Source: CAZADA01 sp964526675 (GTDB lineage: Bacteria; Pseudomonadota; Alphaproteobacteria; Caulobacterales; Maricaulaceae). From it: a stretch of 64,000 nt of DNA. Made by a program: the position numbers and the translations under genes. Positions within the stretch are counted from its first letter, which is position 1, and the number at the start of each line of letters is the position of its first letter. Below the pieces are notes generated by a model. The model made no database searches, was not told the DNA's origin, and saw only the letters and a program-made list of their open reading frames with translations. This document shows, piece after piece, positions 27,034 through 35,931 of this stretch. The DNA lies in the NCBI GenBank assembly GCA_964526675.1, contig CAZGLY010000009.1:1-64000 (forward strand). The letters run 5' to 3'.

Positions 27034-27597
27034 ATGGCCGAAACCAAGACGATCGCCGTGTTCGCCGGAGCCGCCGCCGGGCGAGCGCCGCACCGCACCA
27101 TACTTGCACGCGCTTTGGGCGGCGACGTGGCGCGCGCAGGGGCCCGTTTGGTCTATGGCGGCGGGGCTGGAGGGCTGATGGCCGCAGCCGCCGAAGGCGC
27201 CCGCGACGCCGGCGGCCCGGTGCTGGGGGTCTATCCCACCTGCTTGATCGGCCGCGAGACGGTCGACCCTGCGGTTCATCTGATCGAGGTCGACGCGCTG
27301 GCCGACCGCAAAGCGGCGATGGCGCGGCTTGCGGACGCTTTTGTGGTCTTGCCCGGCGGGCTCGGCACGCTGGAGGAGGCTGTGGAGATGCTCTCTCTGG
27401 CGCGGCTGGGTTTGCTCGGGCGCACGAAACCCATCGTGTTCCTCGACGACGACGGCTATTGGGACCCGTTCTTCGCGCTTATCGCCCACATGATTGCGGA
27501 GGGATTCGCGCCGTCGGACCTCACCGCCTTGGCGCAACGGGCGCACACGGCTGAGGACGCTCTCGCCGCGTGCGGGATGCTCCTTGAGAGCGTTTGA
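27034..27597 (+). CDS. LOG-family (TIGR00730) Rossmann protein
   Basis: A 187-aa protein carrying the PGGxGTxxE motif as LPGGLGTLEEAVEM, and VYGGGAGGLMAAAAEGA for nucleotide/phosphate binding. Family members are cytokinin riboside 5'-monophosphate phosphoribohydrolases or related nucleotide 5'-monophosphate nucleosidases; the bacterial physiological role is often unclear. The start at ATG 27034 (MAETKTIAVFAG) is set by homology; no ribosome binding site is apparent, so it may be leaderless. A long in-frame extension upstream lies antisense to the LysM gene and is rejected. Confidence 0.9.
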   Translation: MAETKTIAVFAGAAAGRAPHRTILARALGGDVARAGARLVYGGGAGGLMAAAAEGARDAGGPVLGVYPTCLIGRETVDPAVHLIEVDALADRKAAMARLADAFVVLPGGLGTLEEAVEMLSLARLGLLGRTKPIVFLDDDGYWDPFFALIAHMIAEGFAPSDLTALAQRAHTAEDALAACGMLLESV

Positions 27598-27658
27598 CCT
27601 TCCGCCGCTGGATGGCCGACAACTCCCCTCCGGACATGGGTGAGCCAAGGGCGAGGAT

Positions 27659-28579
27659 GTGAACGCAAACACCATCACCACAGCACTGGCGACCGCAGGG
27701 GCGGCGTGCGCGTTCGCCGCGGCGATCGTCGGCGACGCCGCCAGCGCTCAAGATGTGTGCACGGAGACGTTCGTCTCGGTGCAAACGCGCCGGGTGGACG
27801 CCGCCGTGGAGCGCGCCGACTTGGAGGAGGCCCGCCGCGCCGGCGCCCGCGTGGCCGCGGCGTGCGCGCCCGCGCCCCAGACCTTTCAGGCCTATTTCAT
27901 CGCGGGCGTGGCCAGCGCGGCCCTCGGCGATCCAGCCGCCGCGGCCAGCTACCTCACCACCCTGCGCGACGCCGACCCTGGGGCGTTCGTGCCGCCGATG
28001 AGCTGGGCGCTCATGAGCGCCTACGCGGCGCTCGGGGATGAGGAGGCGTTCCTTCGGGAACGGGACGTGTTCATCGCGCGCTGGCTGCGTTGGACGAACG
28101 ACACGGGGGTGGCGGCGTTCAAAGAAACGATCAAGAGCCCCAACGGGCCGATCCTGGCCTTAGAATTCTCGGCCTTTGACCCCGAACTGCGCCAGGATGT
28201 CGTCTTCGTGCTTGTGCCGGACGCGCCGGCCTGGCCCCACACGGTGAGCCTCGGCTCTTACGCGGCGCGCGCGATGGTGGTGCGCCAGAGCACCGGCGAC
28301 CCGAACGCCCAGGCCTGGCACGTCAACAGCTACAACTGCCGCGGGGAAGCGGATCTGGGCGTCTATGGCGGCGAACGGCCCAGCTATTTGGATTTGCGCA
28401 CTCGGGCGCTGTTTGCGCTCTCTCAGCCGGACGCCGCGGTTCCCATCAGCGCGGCGGCGGGCGCCGCGCCGTCAGAGGGCGGCTGCGTCTCCGCGCATTT
28501 GGTCGCCCCGATGCCTGAGCCCCCGGCGCCGCCCGCGCCGGCCGTCGCGCCGCCGCCACAGGTGATCGGCCAAAACTAG
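27659..28579 (+). CDS. Exported protein of unknown function
   Basis: Not recognised. It has a signal peptide (residues 1-30, ending AASAQD), then an alpha-helical N-terminal part with TPR-like character (YFIAGVASAALGDPAAAASYL), and a beta-rich C-terminal half with four cysteines overall. A Pro/Ala tail ends it (PEPPAPPAPAVAPPP). At 306 aa with GTG start at 27659, it begins 61 bases after the LOG gene and may share its transcript. Likely periplasmic. Confidence 0.72.
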   Translation: MNANTITTALATAGAACAFAAAIVGDAASAQDVCTETFVSVQTRRVDAAVERADLEEARRAGARVAAACAPAPQTFQAYFIAGVASAALGDPAAAASYLTTLRDADPGAFVPPMSWALMSAYAALGDEEAFLRERDVFIARWLRWTNDTGVAAFKETIKSPNGPILALEFSAFDPELRQDVVFVLVPDAPAWPHTVSLGSYAARAMVVRQSTGDPNAQAWHVNSYNCRGEADLGVYGGERPSYLDLRTRALFALSQPDAAVPISAAAGAAPSEGGCVSAHLVAPMPEPPAPPAPAVAPPPQVIGQN

Positions 28580-28618
28580 CCGCGCGCGCCGAGGCGCGTG
28601 AGACCGCCGCGCGGGAAC

Positions 28619-29971
28619 CTAAACGGTCTCGCCTTGCAAACGCCGTTTGGCTTTGTCGGGACCGATCAGCGCGAACAGCTGATCCATTTCCGGGCCATGG
28701 CGCTGGCCCGTGAGGGCCAAGCGCAGCGGCATGAAGAGTTTCTTGCCTTTGGCGCCCGTCTCCGTTTTGACGCGTTCGATAAACACGCCCCAGCTCGCGC
28801 CGTCATAGGGCCCAGCGGGCGTCAAATCCGCCGCGGCCGCCACGAAGCCCGCGTCTTCAATCACCGGCTCGATCGGGCCGTCGACCACCCGCCACCAGGC
28901 CCGCGTGTCCGACAGCACCTCCACATTGGCGCGCACCGCGCGCCAAAACGCCTCGCCGCCGGTCACGCCCAACGCTTGGAGCCGCGGCCCCGCCTCCTCA
29001 AACGGCATGGCGTGCAACAGCTGCGCGTTCAGGCGCTTGAGCTCCGCCTCGTCAAAGCGCGCCGGGGCGCGCCCAATCTTGGCGAAATCGAACTCCGCCG
29101 CGAGCGTCGCCCAGTCCCGCCGCGCCTCGACCGGATCAGACGTGCCAATCTTCGCAAGCAAGGACGACAGCGCCAAAGGCTCGAGCCCCTGCTCGCGGAA
29201 GTCGGCCACCGCCAGCGATCCCAGGCGCTTTGACAGCTTCTCGCCATTCGCGCCGACCAGCAGCGGCGTGTGCGCGAATTGCGGCGTCTCGCCAGCGAGG
29301 CCGGTGGCGCGCAGCGCGTCGAAGATCTCAATCTGCGCGCCAGAGTTCGTCACATGGTCCTCGCCGCGGACCACATGGGAGACGTTCATCTCCAGATCGT
29401 CGACGCAGCTTGGCAGCGTGTAGAGGTAGGAGCCGTCATCGCGCACCAAGATCGGGTCCGACAGCGCGCTGGTTTCCACCGCGCTGTCGCCACGCACCAG
29501 GTCGCTCCAACTCACCCGTTCATGGCTGAGTTTGAAGCGCCAATGAGGCTTGCGGCCGTCCGCCTCCAGCGCGGCGATGTCGGCCTTGGAAAGGTTGAGC
29601 GCCGCGCGGTCGTACACCGGCGGCAAGCCCTGCGCGCGTTGGAGCTTGCGTTTGCGCTCAAGCTCCTCGGCCGTCTCGTAACAGGGATAAAGATGTCCCG
29701 CGTCCTTCAGCGCCGCGGCGGCGGCGTCATAGAGGGCGAACCGGTCGGACTGCTTGTGCTTCACATCCACGCGGAAGCCGAGCCACGCGAGATCCTCCTC
29801 GATCGCGGCCTCGTACTCCGCCTTCGATCGCTCCAGATCCGTGTCGTCGACGCGCAGAACGAAGCGGCCGTTCTCCTTCAGCGCAAACAGCTGGTTCATC
29901 AACGCCGTGCGCAGATTGCCCACGTGGAGCCGCCCCGTTGGGGACGGGGCGAAACGAACAGTGATGCTCAT
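28619..29971 (-). CDS. gltX: Glutamyl-tRNA synthetase
   Basis: Class I synthetase of 450 aa. The HIGH motif reads HVGN in SPTGRLHVGNLRTAL, and KMSKS reads KLSKRLGS. The catalytic domain also has VVRGEDHVTNSGAQIEIFDAL, typical of bacterial GluRS. Alphaproteobacteria frequently carry two copies, one of which may charge tRNAGln for later amidation; this copy cannot be assigned to either role without its paralogue. ATG 29971 begins MSITVRFAPSPTG, canonical. Confidence 0.95.
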   Translation of the reverse strand: MSITVRFAPSPTGRLHVGNLRTALMNQLFALKENGRFVLRVDDTDLERSKAEYEAAIEEDLAWLGFRVDVKHKQSDRFALYDAAAAALKDAGHLYPCYETAEELERKRKLQRAQGLPPVYDRAALNLSKADIAALEADGRKPHWRFKLSHERVSWSDLVRGDSAVETSALSDPILVRDDGSYLYTLPSCVDDLEMNVSHVVRGEDHVTNSGAQIEIFDALRATGLAGETPQFAHTPLLVGANGEKLSKRLGSLAVADFREQGLEPLALSSLLAKIGTSDPVEARRDWATLAAEFDFAKIGRAPARFDEAELKRLNAQLLHAMPFEEAGPRLQALGVTGGEAFWRAVRANVEVLSDTRAWWRVVDGPIEPVIEDAGFVAAAADLTPAGPYDGASWGVFIERVKTETGAKGKKLFMPLRLALTGQRHGPEMDQLFALIGPDKAKRRLQGETV

Positions 29972-30080
29972 GACGGATCTTCGCCTGCTTCAGGGTCTCG
30001 CGGAGGGTGCGGGCAGGCGTGATGCCACACGGCGCGGCCGCGCGAAAGCGTCTCAGGTCAATGTCATGGGGATCGGACCG

Positions 30081-30554
30081 TCAGGGGGATCCCAAAACCA
30101 TGCAGATCTGCGTGCGCAAGTCCTCTGGCGCGGTGGAGCCGGGGTCGTTCACGTACACCTCCCACGTCGGCATGCCGGCGTCGTGGCCGTCGCGCTTGAG
30201 CGCCGCGATCACGGCGTCATAGCTGGCGCTAAGCTGGTCGTACGGACCGATGTGGGTGAAGCACACGGCCGGCCCGCCGGGGGTGTGGCCCAAATGAACG
30301 TCGTCCGTCGCCGCGGCGGCGCCGGCGTCATCAACGAAGAACCCAACACGAAACACCATGCGCGTCGGGTCCATCACGGTGTAGAGCACCATCGGCCAGC
30401 CGACGGGCGCGGCGCCCGCCTGCGCCAGCGCGGCTTGGACCCGGGCGAAACCCGGGCCGATCGCGGCCGCCATGGCTTCGGGGTTAAGCGGCGATTCCGC
30501 GTCGACATAGAGGTAGGCCCGGGGATCGAGGGTCTCGATGGTGTAGGCGCTCAT
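30081..30554 (-). CDS. GyrI-like small-molecule-binding domain protein
   Basis: A 157-aa stand-alone effector-binding domain. The SHS2-type duplication is visible in the pattern RVQAALAQAGAAPVGWPMVLY ... GPYDQLSASYDAVIAALKRDG ... MPTWEVYVNDPGSTAPEDLRTQI; the final E-x-Y-xx-D-P is the family hallmark. Such proteins bind or hydrolyse hydrophobic compounds or inhibit gyrase; no DNA-binding domain is fused here. It is downstream of no obvious operon partner. Confidence 0.85.
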   Translation of the reverse strand: MSAYTIETLDPRAYLYVDAESPLNPEAMAAAIGPGFARVQAALAQAGAAPVGWPMVLYTVMDPTRMVFRVGFFVDDAGAAAATDDVHLGHTPGGPAVCFTHIGPYDQLSASYDAVIAALKRDGHDAGMPTWEVYVNDPGSTAPEDLRTQICMVLGSP

Positions 30555-30674
30555 GGGCGTCTCCTTCGACGGCGCGGGTCATCACGCTCGGGCCCTGCAG
30601 CGCGGACCGCTGGCGTGGAAGGCGTGATCTTCGGGCGATCGCGGCGGCGCGCGAAAGGCCTCGTGTCGGAGGAA

Positions 30675-30797
30675 ATGGATCCCGCCTCCGCGATCCAAAC
30701 GCGTCTGCGCGCCCTGATCGCGGAGGTCAAAGATCGGCGTCGCCATGGCGTGGTGTCCGCCGCAATCCCAAGCGGTTCAGGCGCGGCGGACGGCTGA
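30675..30797 (+). CDS. Possible small protein (40 aa)
   Basis: A short frame starting ATG 30675, directly after CGGAGGAA, a strong ribosome binding site at slightly close spacing, encodes MDPASAIQTRLRALIAEVKD and then a basic, Gly/Ala-rich tail. It lies in an otherwise empty 250-base gap between the GyrI-like gene start and the UrcA gene stop. The helical amphipathic first 25 residues are plausible for a small protein, but there is no other support. Confidence 0.3.
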   Translation: MDPASAIQTRLRALIAEVKDRRRHGVVSAAIPSGSGAADG

Positions 30798-30805
30798 CGC
30801 GGCCG

Positions 30806-31147
30806 TTAGGCGCGGGCCAAGCGGCGCATGCGACGGGCAAACCGCCGTTGTTGACGTGGCGTCAGCTCCGCCATGTAGAGCGTCGTCAAGGTCGGCGCGT
30901 TGATCGCGGCGACTGTGCGCGCCATGGTGTCACGCATGCACGCGCGCATGGCGCGCATGTAGACGCCGGGGCGATGCTCCGCGGCGCAGACGTCATGAAC
31001 TGTGTCGTACACGTCGTTCATGAGATGGGCGGCCCCGCTTTGTGTCGTGAGCATCGCACGATCAAAGGACAACACGGCCTGTTCTTCAGCGGTCGCGGCG
31101 CACCCGAGCGCCAAGACCGCCAGACTTGCGATCACGAATGATTTCAT
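30806..31147 (-). CDS. UrcA-family exported protein
   Basis: A 113-aa protein with a signal peptide (MKSFVIASLAVLALGCAATAEE), then the UrcA pattern of two cysteines about 18 residues apart (CAAEHRP...ACMRDTMARTVAAINAPTLTTLY) that probably form a disulphide. It has a basic C terminus (RRFARRMRRLARA). The family is widespread in Caulobacterales, Sphingomonadales and Hyphomonadales; function is unknown. ATG 31147 follows GGGGAA, and a TATAAG -10-like hexamer lies about 40 bases upstream on the minus strand. Confidence 0.88.
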   Translation of the reverse strand: MKSFVIASLAVLALGCAATAEEQAVLSFDRAMLTTQSGAAHLMNDVYDTVHDVCAAEHRPGVYMRAMRACMRDTMARTVAAINAPTLTTLYMAELTPRQQRRFARRMRRLARA

Positions 31148-31259
31148 TGCTGTTCCCCACACGATCCTTCTGATCGACGCGGAACTTATACCAGGCGCGC
31201 TTGACGTAAGCGATTGAATATTTTGAAGGGCGCCAGTCGCTGCGATCAAACGCCGCGGA

Positions 31260-32948
31260 TTACACGTCAATGTGATCGCGATACCCGTTTGTGAGGGGGT
31301 AGCGCCGGTCGCGGCCAAAGTTCTTGCCGCCGATCTTTGCGCCCGGCGGGGCTTGGCGGCGCTTATACTCGGCGCGATAGAGCAGGTTTTGTATCCGCGC
31401 GACCGTCGCGGGATCATGGCCGCGCGCCACGACGGCCTCCACCTCCTCCTCACGATCGACAAGGCCGCGGAGGATGTCGTCCAGCACGTCGTAGGGCGGC
31501 AGGCTGTCCTGATCGGTTTGATCGGCGCGCAATTCGGCCGAGGGCGCTTTGGCGATGACGCGTTCCGGGATGACGGCGCCCCCGGGGCCCTTCAGGCCGT
31601 CGGGGCGATGGGCGTTGCGCCAGCGCGCGAGGGCGAACACCTCCGTTTTATAGAGATCTTTCAGGGCGTTGTAGCCGCCATTCATATCGCCGTAGAGCGT
31701 CGCGTACCCCACCGCCATCTCGGACTTGTTGCCGGTGGTCAGGAGCATGTGCCCATGGGCGTTGGAGAGCGCCATCAGCGCCGTCCCACGGATCCGCGAC
31801 TGGATGTTCTCCTGGGCCACCGCGCCGCCGGGCGTTTGCACATGACCGTCGAGCATGCCGCCAAAGGCGCCGACCGCCGCCTCGATCGGGATGGTGTCGA
31901 GCCTGGCCCCCAAGAGCCGCGCGCAGTGCGCGGCGTCGTCCAAGCTCTCCTGGCTGGTGTAGCGGCTGGGGAGCATCACGCACCACACCCGCTCCGGCCC
32001 CAGCGCGTCCACCGCCATCGCCGCCGTCAACGCGCTGTCGATCCCGCCGGAAAGACCAAGCACGACGCCGGGGAAGCCATTCTTCTCCACGTAGTCGCGC
32101 ACCGCGACGAGCGCAGCGCGGTAGACGGTCTCATCCGTCTCCAGCCGCGCGACGCGCGCCGCCTCAGCGCACGTCCACACGCCATCGCTGGCGCGCCGCC
32201 ACGTCGCGACGTCGAGCTCCGTGGCGAAGGCGGGCAGCTGCTGGACCAGGCCTGTGCGATCCCAGCTGAACGACGCGCCGTCGAACACCAGTTCATCTTG
32301 ACCGCCCACCTGATTGACGAAGACGAGCGGGACCTCGCCCGCCCCGAACCAAGCCCTGAAGGCGCTCTCGCGTTCTGGCTGGATCGTGCGTCGCCAAGGC
32401 GAGCCGTTGATGCAGACTAAGAGCTCAGCGCCCGCCGCCATCAACGCCCGCGGAACATCGGGAAACCAAATGTCCTCACACACGGGCAGGCCGAGCCTGA
32501 GGCCGCGCATCTCCGCCACCTCCGTCGGCGGTCCAGGACGGAACACCCGCTTTTCGTCAAACACGCCGTAGTTTGGCAGCGCGCGCTTGAAGCGCGCGGC
32601 GTGAACGCGCCCCTGGTCGAGCAGCAAAACAGCGTTGACGGGTTTGGGGTCGTCATCCCCCTCGGGCCGCCACGGACACCCGACAATCAAGGCCGGGCCG
32701 TCCGCGGTGTCGCGCGCGAGATCCTCGGCCGCGGCCATGGCGTCCGCCACAAAGGCGGGCTTGAGGACGAGATCCTCCGGCGGGTAGCCGACGATGGAGA
32801 GTTCCGGCGTCACCACCAGGTCCGCGCCCTGGGCGGCGGCGGCGGCCCGCGCGGCGCGGATCTTCTGCACATTGCCCGCGATGTCGCCCACCGTCGGGTT
32901 CAATTGAGCGGTCGCGATGCGCAGCGTGTCCGTGATCGGCGTCGTCAT
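31260..32948 (-). CDS. nadE: Glutamine-dependent NAD+ synthetase
   Basis: Final step of NAD+ synthesis: amidation of nicotinate adenine dinucleotide with glutamine nitrogen. The N-terminal nitrilase-type glutaminase shows the Glu in VTPELSIVGYPPEDL, the Lys region KRALPNYGVFDEKR and the Cys in GLPVCEDIWFP. The C-terminal synthetase has the PP-loop GLSGGIDSALTA and TGNKSEMAVGYATLYGDMNGG. At 562 aa it is a complete two-domain enzyme. It follows an aminotransferase gene on the same strand (60 bases). Confidence 0.97.
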   Translation of the reverse strand: MTTPITDTLRIATAQLNPTVGDIAGNVQKIRAARAAAAAQGADLVVTPELSIVGYPPEDLVLKPAFVADAMAAAEDLARDTADGPALIVGCPWRPEGDDDPKPVNAVLLLDQGRVHAARFKRALPNYGVFDEKRVFRPGPPTEVAEMRGLRLGLPVCEDIWFPDVPRALMAAGAELLVCINGSPWRRTIQPERESAFRAWFGAGEVPLVFVNQVGGQDELVFDGASFSWDRTGLVQQLPAFATELDVATWRRASDGVWTCAEAARVARLETDETVYRAALVAVRDYVEKNGFPGVVLGLSGGIDSALTAAMAVDALGPERVWCVMLPSRYTSQESLDDAAHCARLLGARLDTIPIEAAVGAFGGMLDGHVQTPGGAVAQENIQSRIRGTALMALSNAHGHMLLTTGNKSEMAVGYATLYGDMNGGYNALKDLYKTEVFALARWRNAHRPDGLKGPGGAVIPERVIAKAPSAELRADQTDQDSLPPYDVLDDILRGLVDREEEVEAVVARGHDPATVARIQNLLYRAEYKRRQAPPGAKIGGKNFGRDRRYPLTNGYRDHIDV

Positions 32949-33008
32949 AGGCCCTAGCTAGCCGCGCCGTCGCGCGCGGCCAAGCGCGGATCGGCGCTCC
33001 GTCGTCGC

Positions 33009-34211
33009 TCAGCCCACGGCCGCCGTGACGCGATCGCACACATAGTGCGCCTGGGCGTCGCTCAGATACGGATGCATGGGCAGCGACAGCACCCGGCTCG
33101 CCAGCATCTCCGCCGCCGGCAGCCCGCCGTCCGGCGCATAGGCCGCAAACGCGCCCATATGATGCAACGCCTGACGATAATAGACCGCCGTCGGCACGCC
33201 GTCGGCCTTCAACGCCGCGGCGACGCGATCGCGATGACGCACCGCGATGGTGAAAAGGCCATAGCCGCTTTCCTGGCCGGGCCGCGGGCGATGGAAATCC
33301 ACCACGCCCTCCAAGCGGTTCTCATAGATGGCCGCGATCTCCGTCCGGCGCGCCAGCTCATCGCCGAAAATGCGGAGCTTCTCCGTCACCACCGCGCAAT
33401 TGAGGGAATCCAGCCGGCCGTTGAAGCCGACGCGGATCGATTCCTGCTTGCACGCGCAGGTGCCATGCCACCGGATCGACCGCAGCACGGCCGCCAGATT
33501 GGCGTCGTTCACAAACAACGCGCCGCCGTCGCCATAGGTGCCCAGCGCCTTGGCCGGATAGAAGCTCGTGGTGGTCATCGGCCCGAGGCCGCCCACGGCT
33601 TTGCCGTCGAGGCGACCGCCGAAGCTCTGGGCGCCGTCGATCAAGATGGCGAGGCCATCTGCTGCGGCTTCTATGGCCGGGATGTCCGCCGGCAAACCAT
33701 AGAGGTCCACCGGAATCACCGCACGCGGCGTCAGCCGGCCTTCCGCGCGCACCGCCGCGATCCGACGCGCCAAGTCCGTCGGGTCCATATTGAACGTGTC
33801 GGGATCGACGTCGACGAAAACCGGGGTGGCGCCGGCCAACAACACGGCGTTGGCGGTGGCGTTGTAGGTGAACGCGGGAATGAAAACCGCGTCTTCGCTC
33901 GTCTCCGCCGTGCGGCTGATCGGCTCGCGCGCCGACACCCCGACGCCCAACGCCATCAGCCCCATGATCAAAGCGTCCGTGCCAGAGCCCACGGCCACCA
34001 CGTCGGCCGCGCCCGTCGCCGCGCACAAGGCCTGCTCGAGCTCTTCGACCTCAGGCCCTTGGATGTAGCGCCCATGGTCGAGAATTTGGGACCAACGCGC
34101 CTCCACACGAGCGCGAATGCGCGCCTGCTGCGCTTTCAGGTCCACGAACGGGATCGGGGCCGGCGGCGTCGACGGCAGCGGGTGCACCGGAACCGGGGCG
34201 AGATCAACCAT
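33009..34211 (-). CDS. DegT/DnrJ/EryC1-type nucleotide-sugar aminotransferase
   Basis: PLP enzyme of about 400 aa that transaminates keto-sugars for surface glycans. The Schiff-base lysine is in TSFYPAKALGTYGDGGA; the aspartate contacting the pyridine ring is in LIDGAQSFGG. The N terminus PFVDLKAQQARI and GRYIQGPEVEELEQAL are typical. ATG 34211 follows GGAGAG. It is 60 bases downstream of a Gfo/Idh/MocA oxidoreductase; together they resemble the dehydrogenase/aminotransferase pair that makes amino-uronic or deoxyamino sugars. Confidence 0.92.
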   Translation of the reverse strand: MVDLAPVPVHPLPSTPPAPIPFVDLKAQQARIRARVEARWSQILDHGRYIQGPEVEELEQALCAATGAADVVAVGSGTDALIMGLMALGVGVSAREPISRTAETSEDAVFIPAFTYNATANAVLLAGATPVFVDVDPDTFNMDPTDLARRIAAVRAEGRLTPRAVIPVDLYGLPADIPAIEAAADGLAILIDGAQSFGGRLDGKAVGGLGPMTTTSFYPAKALGTYGDGGALFVNDANLAAVLRSIRWHGTCACKQESIRVGFNGRLDSLNCAVVTEKLRIFGDELARRTEIAAIYENRLEGVVDFHRPRPGQESGYGLFTIAVRHRDRVAAALKADGVPTAVYYRQALHHMGAFAAYAPDGGLPAAEMLASRVLSLPMHPYLSDAQAHYVCDRVTAAVG

Positions 34212-34271
34212 GCATACTCTCCTGCTCATCATCGCCGCCCGCTTCGCCGCGCGCAAACGTGCCTGCGTCCA

Positions 34272-35207
34272 TCAATTGTCAGCGGGTGCGGCCGCGCGCT
34301 CGGCTGCGGCGTCCGCCATCAGCGCCAAGCGCACCGCTTCCAAACCATCCGCGCCCGACACCAAAGGCGGGCCGCCGTCACGGACGGCCGCCACAAACGC
34401 TTCGACGCCCGCGCCAAGGGAGTCGCGCGCCTTGGGGTCGTCGAGAAAATCGGGGTTCAGCAGATGGCTGGTCGTGTTCGCAAACGTCTTCGCGACGAAA
34501 TCAACCTCGACCGCGCCGCTGTCGTACTCCACGCGCATCACCCGATCGCGCTCCGGCGCCAAGCGGCTCGCCTCAAGCTGGGCGCTGAAGCCGTTGACGA
34601 AACGGATCTCCGTCGCGAGGCGGTCGTGCGTCTGCGACTGCGCGATCGTGGCCTCCGCCGTGACGGACGCCGCGTCGGCGCGTCCCGCCAACAGACGCAC
34701 CAGATCAATGTCATGGGTCATCAAATCGAGTGACACGCTGACATCCGCGCCGCGTTGACTGAAGGGCCCCATCCGGCGCGCCACCACGCGCCGCGGCCGC
34801 TCGCCCACGTCCAGCAAGCCCATCGCCGCGAACACGAAACGCTCTTGATGGCCGACCTGCAGCACCAAGCCCTCGCGCTCCGCAATGGCCACCGCCGCTT
34901 CGGCTTCCGCCACGGTGGCCGCGACCGGTTTCTCCACCAACACGTGCTTGCCCGCGAGAAGCGCCTGGCGCGCCAGCGCGCCATGGGTGCGCGCCGGGCT
35001 CGCGATGGTGACCACGTCCACCGCCTCGATCAGGGCGTCGACATCATAAAAGAGCGCCACGTCGAACCGTCCGGCGAGCGCGCGCGCGCGCTCGTCATCG
35101 GGGTCATGCACGCCCACCAGAGCGACATCGGGGTGCGCGGCGTACTTCGAGGCGTGGTGGCCGCCGAACACGCCGGCTCCGATCACACCCGCCCGCACTT
35201 GCGTCAT
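34272..35207 (-). CDS. Gfo/Idh/MocA-family oxidoreductase
   Basis: About 311 aa. The Rossmann motif GVIGAGVFGGHHASKY is at the N terminus and the family signature EKPVA is in GKHVLVEKPVAATVAEAEA; a conserved histidine lies in LDLMTHDIDLVRLL. These NAD(P)-dependent enzymes oxidise sugars or nucleotide sugars. ATG 35207 (MTQVRAGVIGAG) was chosen over a frame with 31 basic extra residues. It is the first gene of the pair with the DegT-type aminotransferase. Confidence 0.9.
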   Translation of the reverse strand: MTQVRAGVIGAGVFGGHHASKYAAHPDVALVGVHDPDDERARALAGRFDVALFYDVDALIEAVDVVTIASPARTHGALARQALLAGKHVLVEKPVAATVAEAEAAVAIAEREGLVLQVGHQERFVFAAMGLLDVGERPRRVVARRMGPFSQRGADVSVSLDLMTHDIDLVRLLAGRADAASVTAEATIAQSQTHDRLATEIRFVNGFSAQLEASRLAPERDRVMRVEYDSGAVEVDFVAKTFANTTSHLLNPDFLDDPKARDSLGAGVEAFVAAVRDGGPPLVSGADGLEAVRLALMADAAAERAAAPADN

Positions 35208-35590
35208 TGCTTCGCCTTTTCGCCGCGACACACACCCGCGCGCACGGCCGCCCCGCCCGCGTTGTGGGGGAAAAACGCATGTGTGCAGTGCAACACGCAA
35301 GCGCAGCGGCCATCAAGATTTGTTTCGCCAATTTTGCATCAATGCGGCGGATCCGCCGCGAATCTGAGGCGCAGGAAGCGATTTTGGGCCATTGTTCACG
35401 CTGCGTTCACGGCCAAACGGACGGAGTGTGACGATTCACGGCCCGTTTGGCCGCCTGGCGCCGGATCGTCGGCCAAGCGACGAAAAGCTAAGCAGCGCCA
35501 ATGGACTTGCGCTTTCTGGCTCGAATCGTACCAGAGACACGTCGCAGAAGCCGCCGCCAATCCAGGCGTCGGCGGAACAAGGAGGGGCTC
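35208..35590. other. 383-base divergent intergenic region upstream of HU
   Basis: Contains no plausible gene. It holds a 16-base perfect palindrome GCGGCGGATCCGCCGC at 35344-35359. It also has an inverted repeat with 11-base perfect arms, CGGCCAAACGG (35410-35420) and CCGTTTGGCCG (35443-35453), around a 22-base loop. A strong ribosome binding site GGAGGGG lies at 35581-35587. It is less GC-rich than the surrounding genes between about 35280 and 35400. It must carry the HU promoter, but I could not place hexamers with confidence. Confidence 0.6.
35410..35453. repeat. Inverted repeat with 11-base arms upstream of HU
   Basis: Arms 35410-35420 and 35443-35453 are exact reverse complements (CGGCCAAACGG / CCGTTTGGCCG), separated by 22 bases. 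There is no T-run, so a simple intrinsic terminator is unlikely. Lying about 140 bases before the HU start, it could be an operator or a structured leader element if transcription starts upstream. Confidence 0.5.
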
Positions 35591-35857
35591 ATGAACAAGT
35601 CCGAGCTCATCAAAGCCGTGGCCACGGAGGCCGGCTTGACTCAGACCCAAGCAAGCGGCGCGCTCGACGCCGTGATCAACGTTGTCACGAAGACGCTGAA
35701 GGACGGCGACCAAGTCGCTATCGCCGGCTTCGGCACCTTCCTCGCCAAGCACCGCGAAGCGCGCGAAGGCCGCAACCCGCGTACGGGCGAGAAAGTCGCC
35801 ATCGCCGCCAAGACGTCCGCGAGCTGGAAACCGTCGACGGCGCTCAAAGACCTGTAG
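35591..35857 (+). CDS. hup: DNA-binding protein HU
   Basis: An 88-aa nucleoid protein. It begins MNKSELIKAVATEAGLTQ and carries IAGFGTFLAKHREAREG followed by the DNA-intercalating arm signature GRNPRTGEKV. ATG 35591 is preceded by GGAGGGG at good spacing. Stand-alone, between two minus-strand genes. Alphaproteobacterial genomes usually have one or two HU genes plus IHF; sequence fits HU rather than IHF (no IHF-specific extensions). Confidence 0.96.
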   Translation: MNKSELIKAVATEAGLTQTQASGALDAVINVVTKTLKDGDQVAIAGFGTFLAKHREAREGRNPRTGEKVAIAAKTSASWKPSTALKDL

Positions 35858-35931
35858 CGTTCCGCCAACCCCCGCCTCCCGACCGCGCTGGTCTCACTTC
35901 CGGCGATGCGACGGAGGCGGCGGGGCGTCGG

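Noticed and set aside
35344..35359. Palindrome as intrinsic terminator
   Set aside because: Perfect 16-base palindrome with no loop and no T-run; cannot form a normal terminator hairpin.
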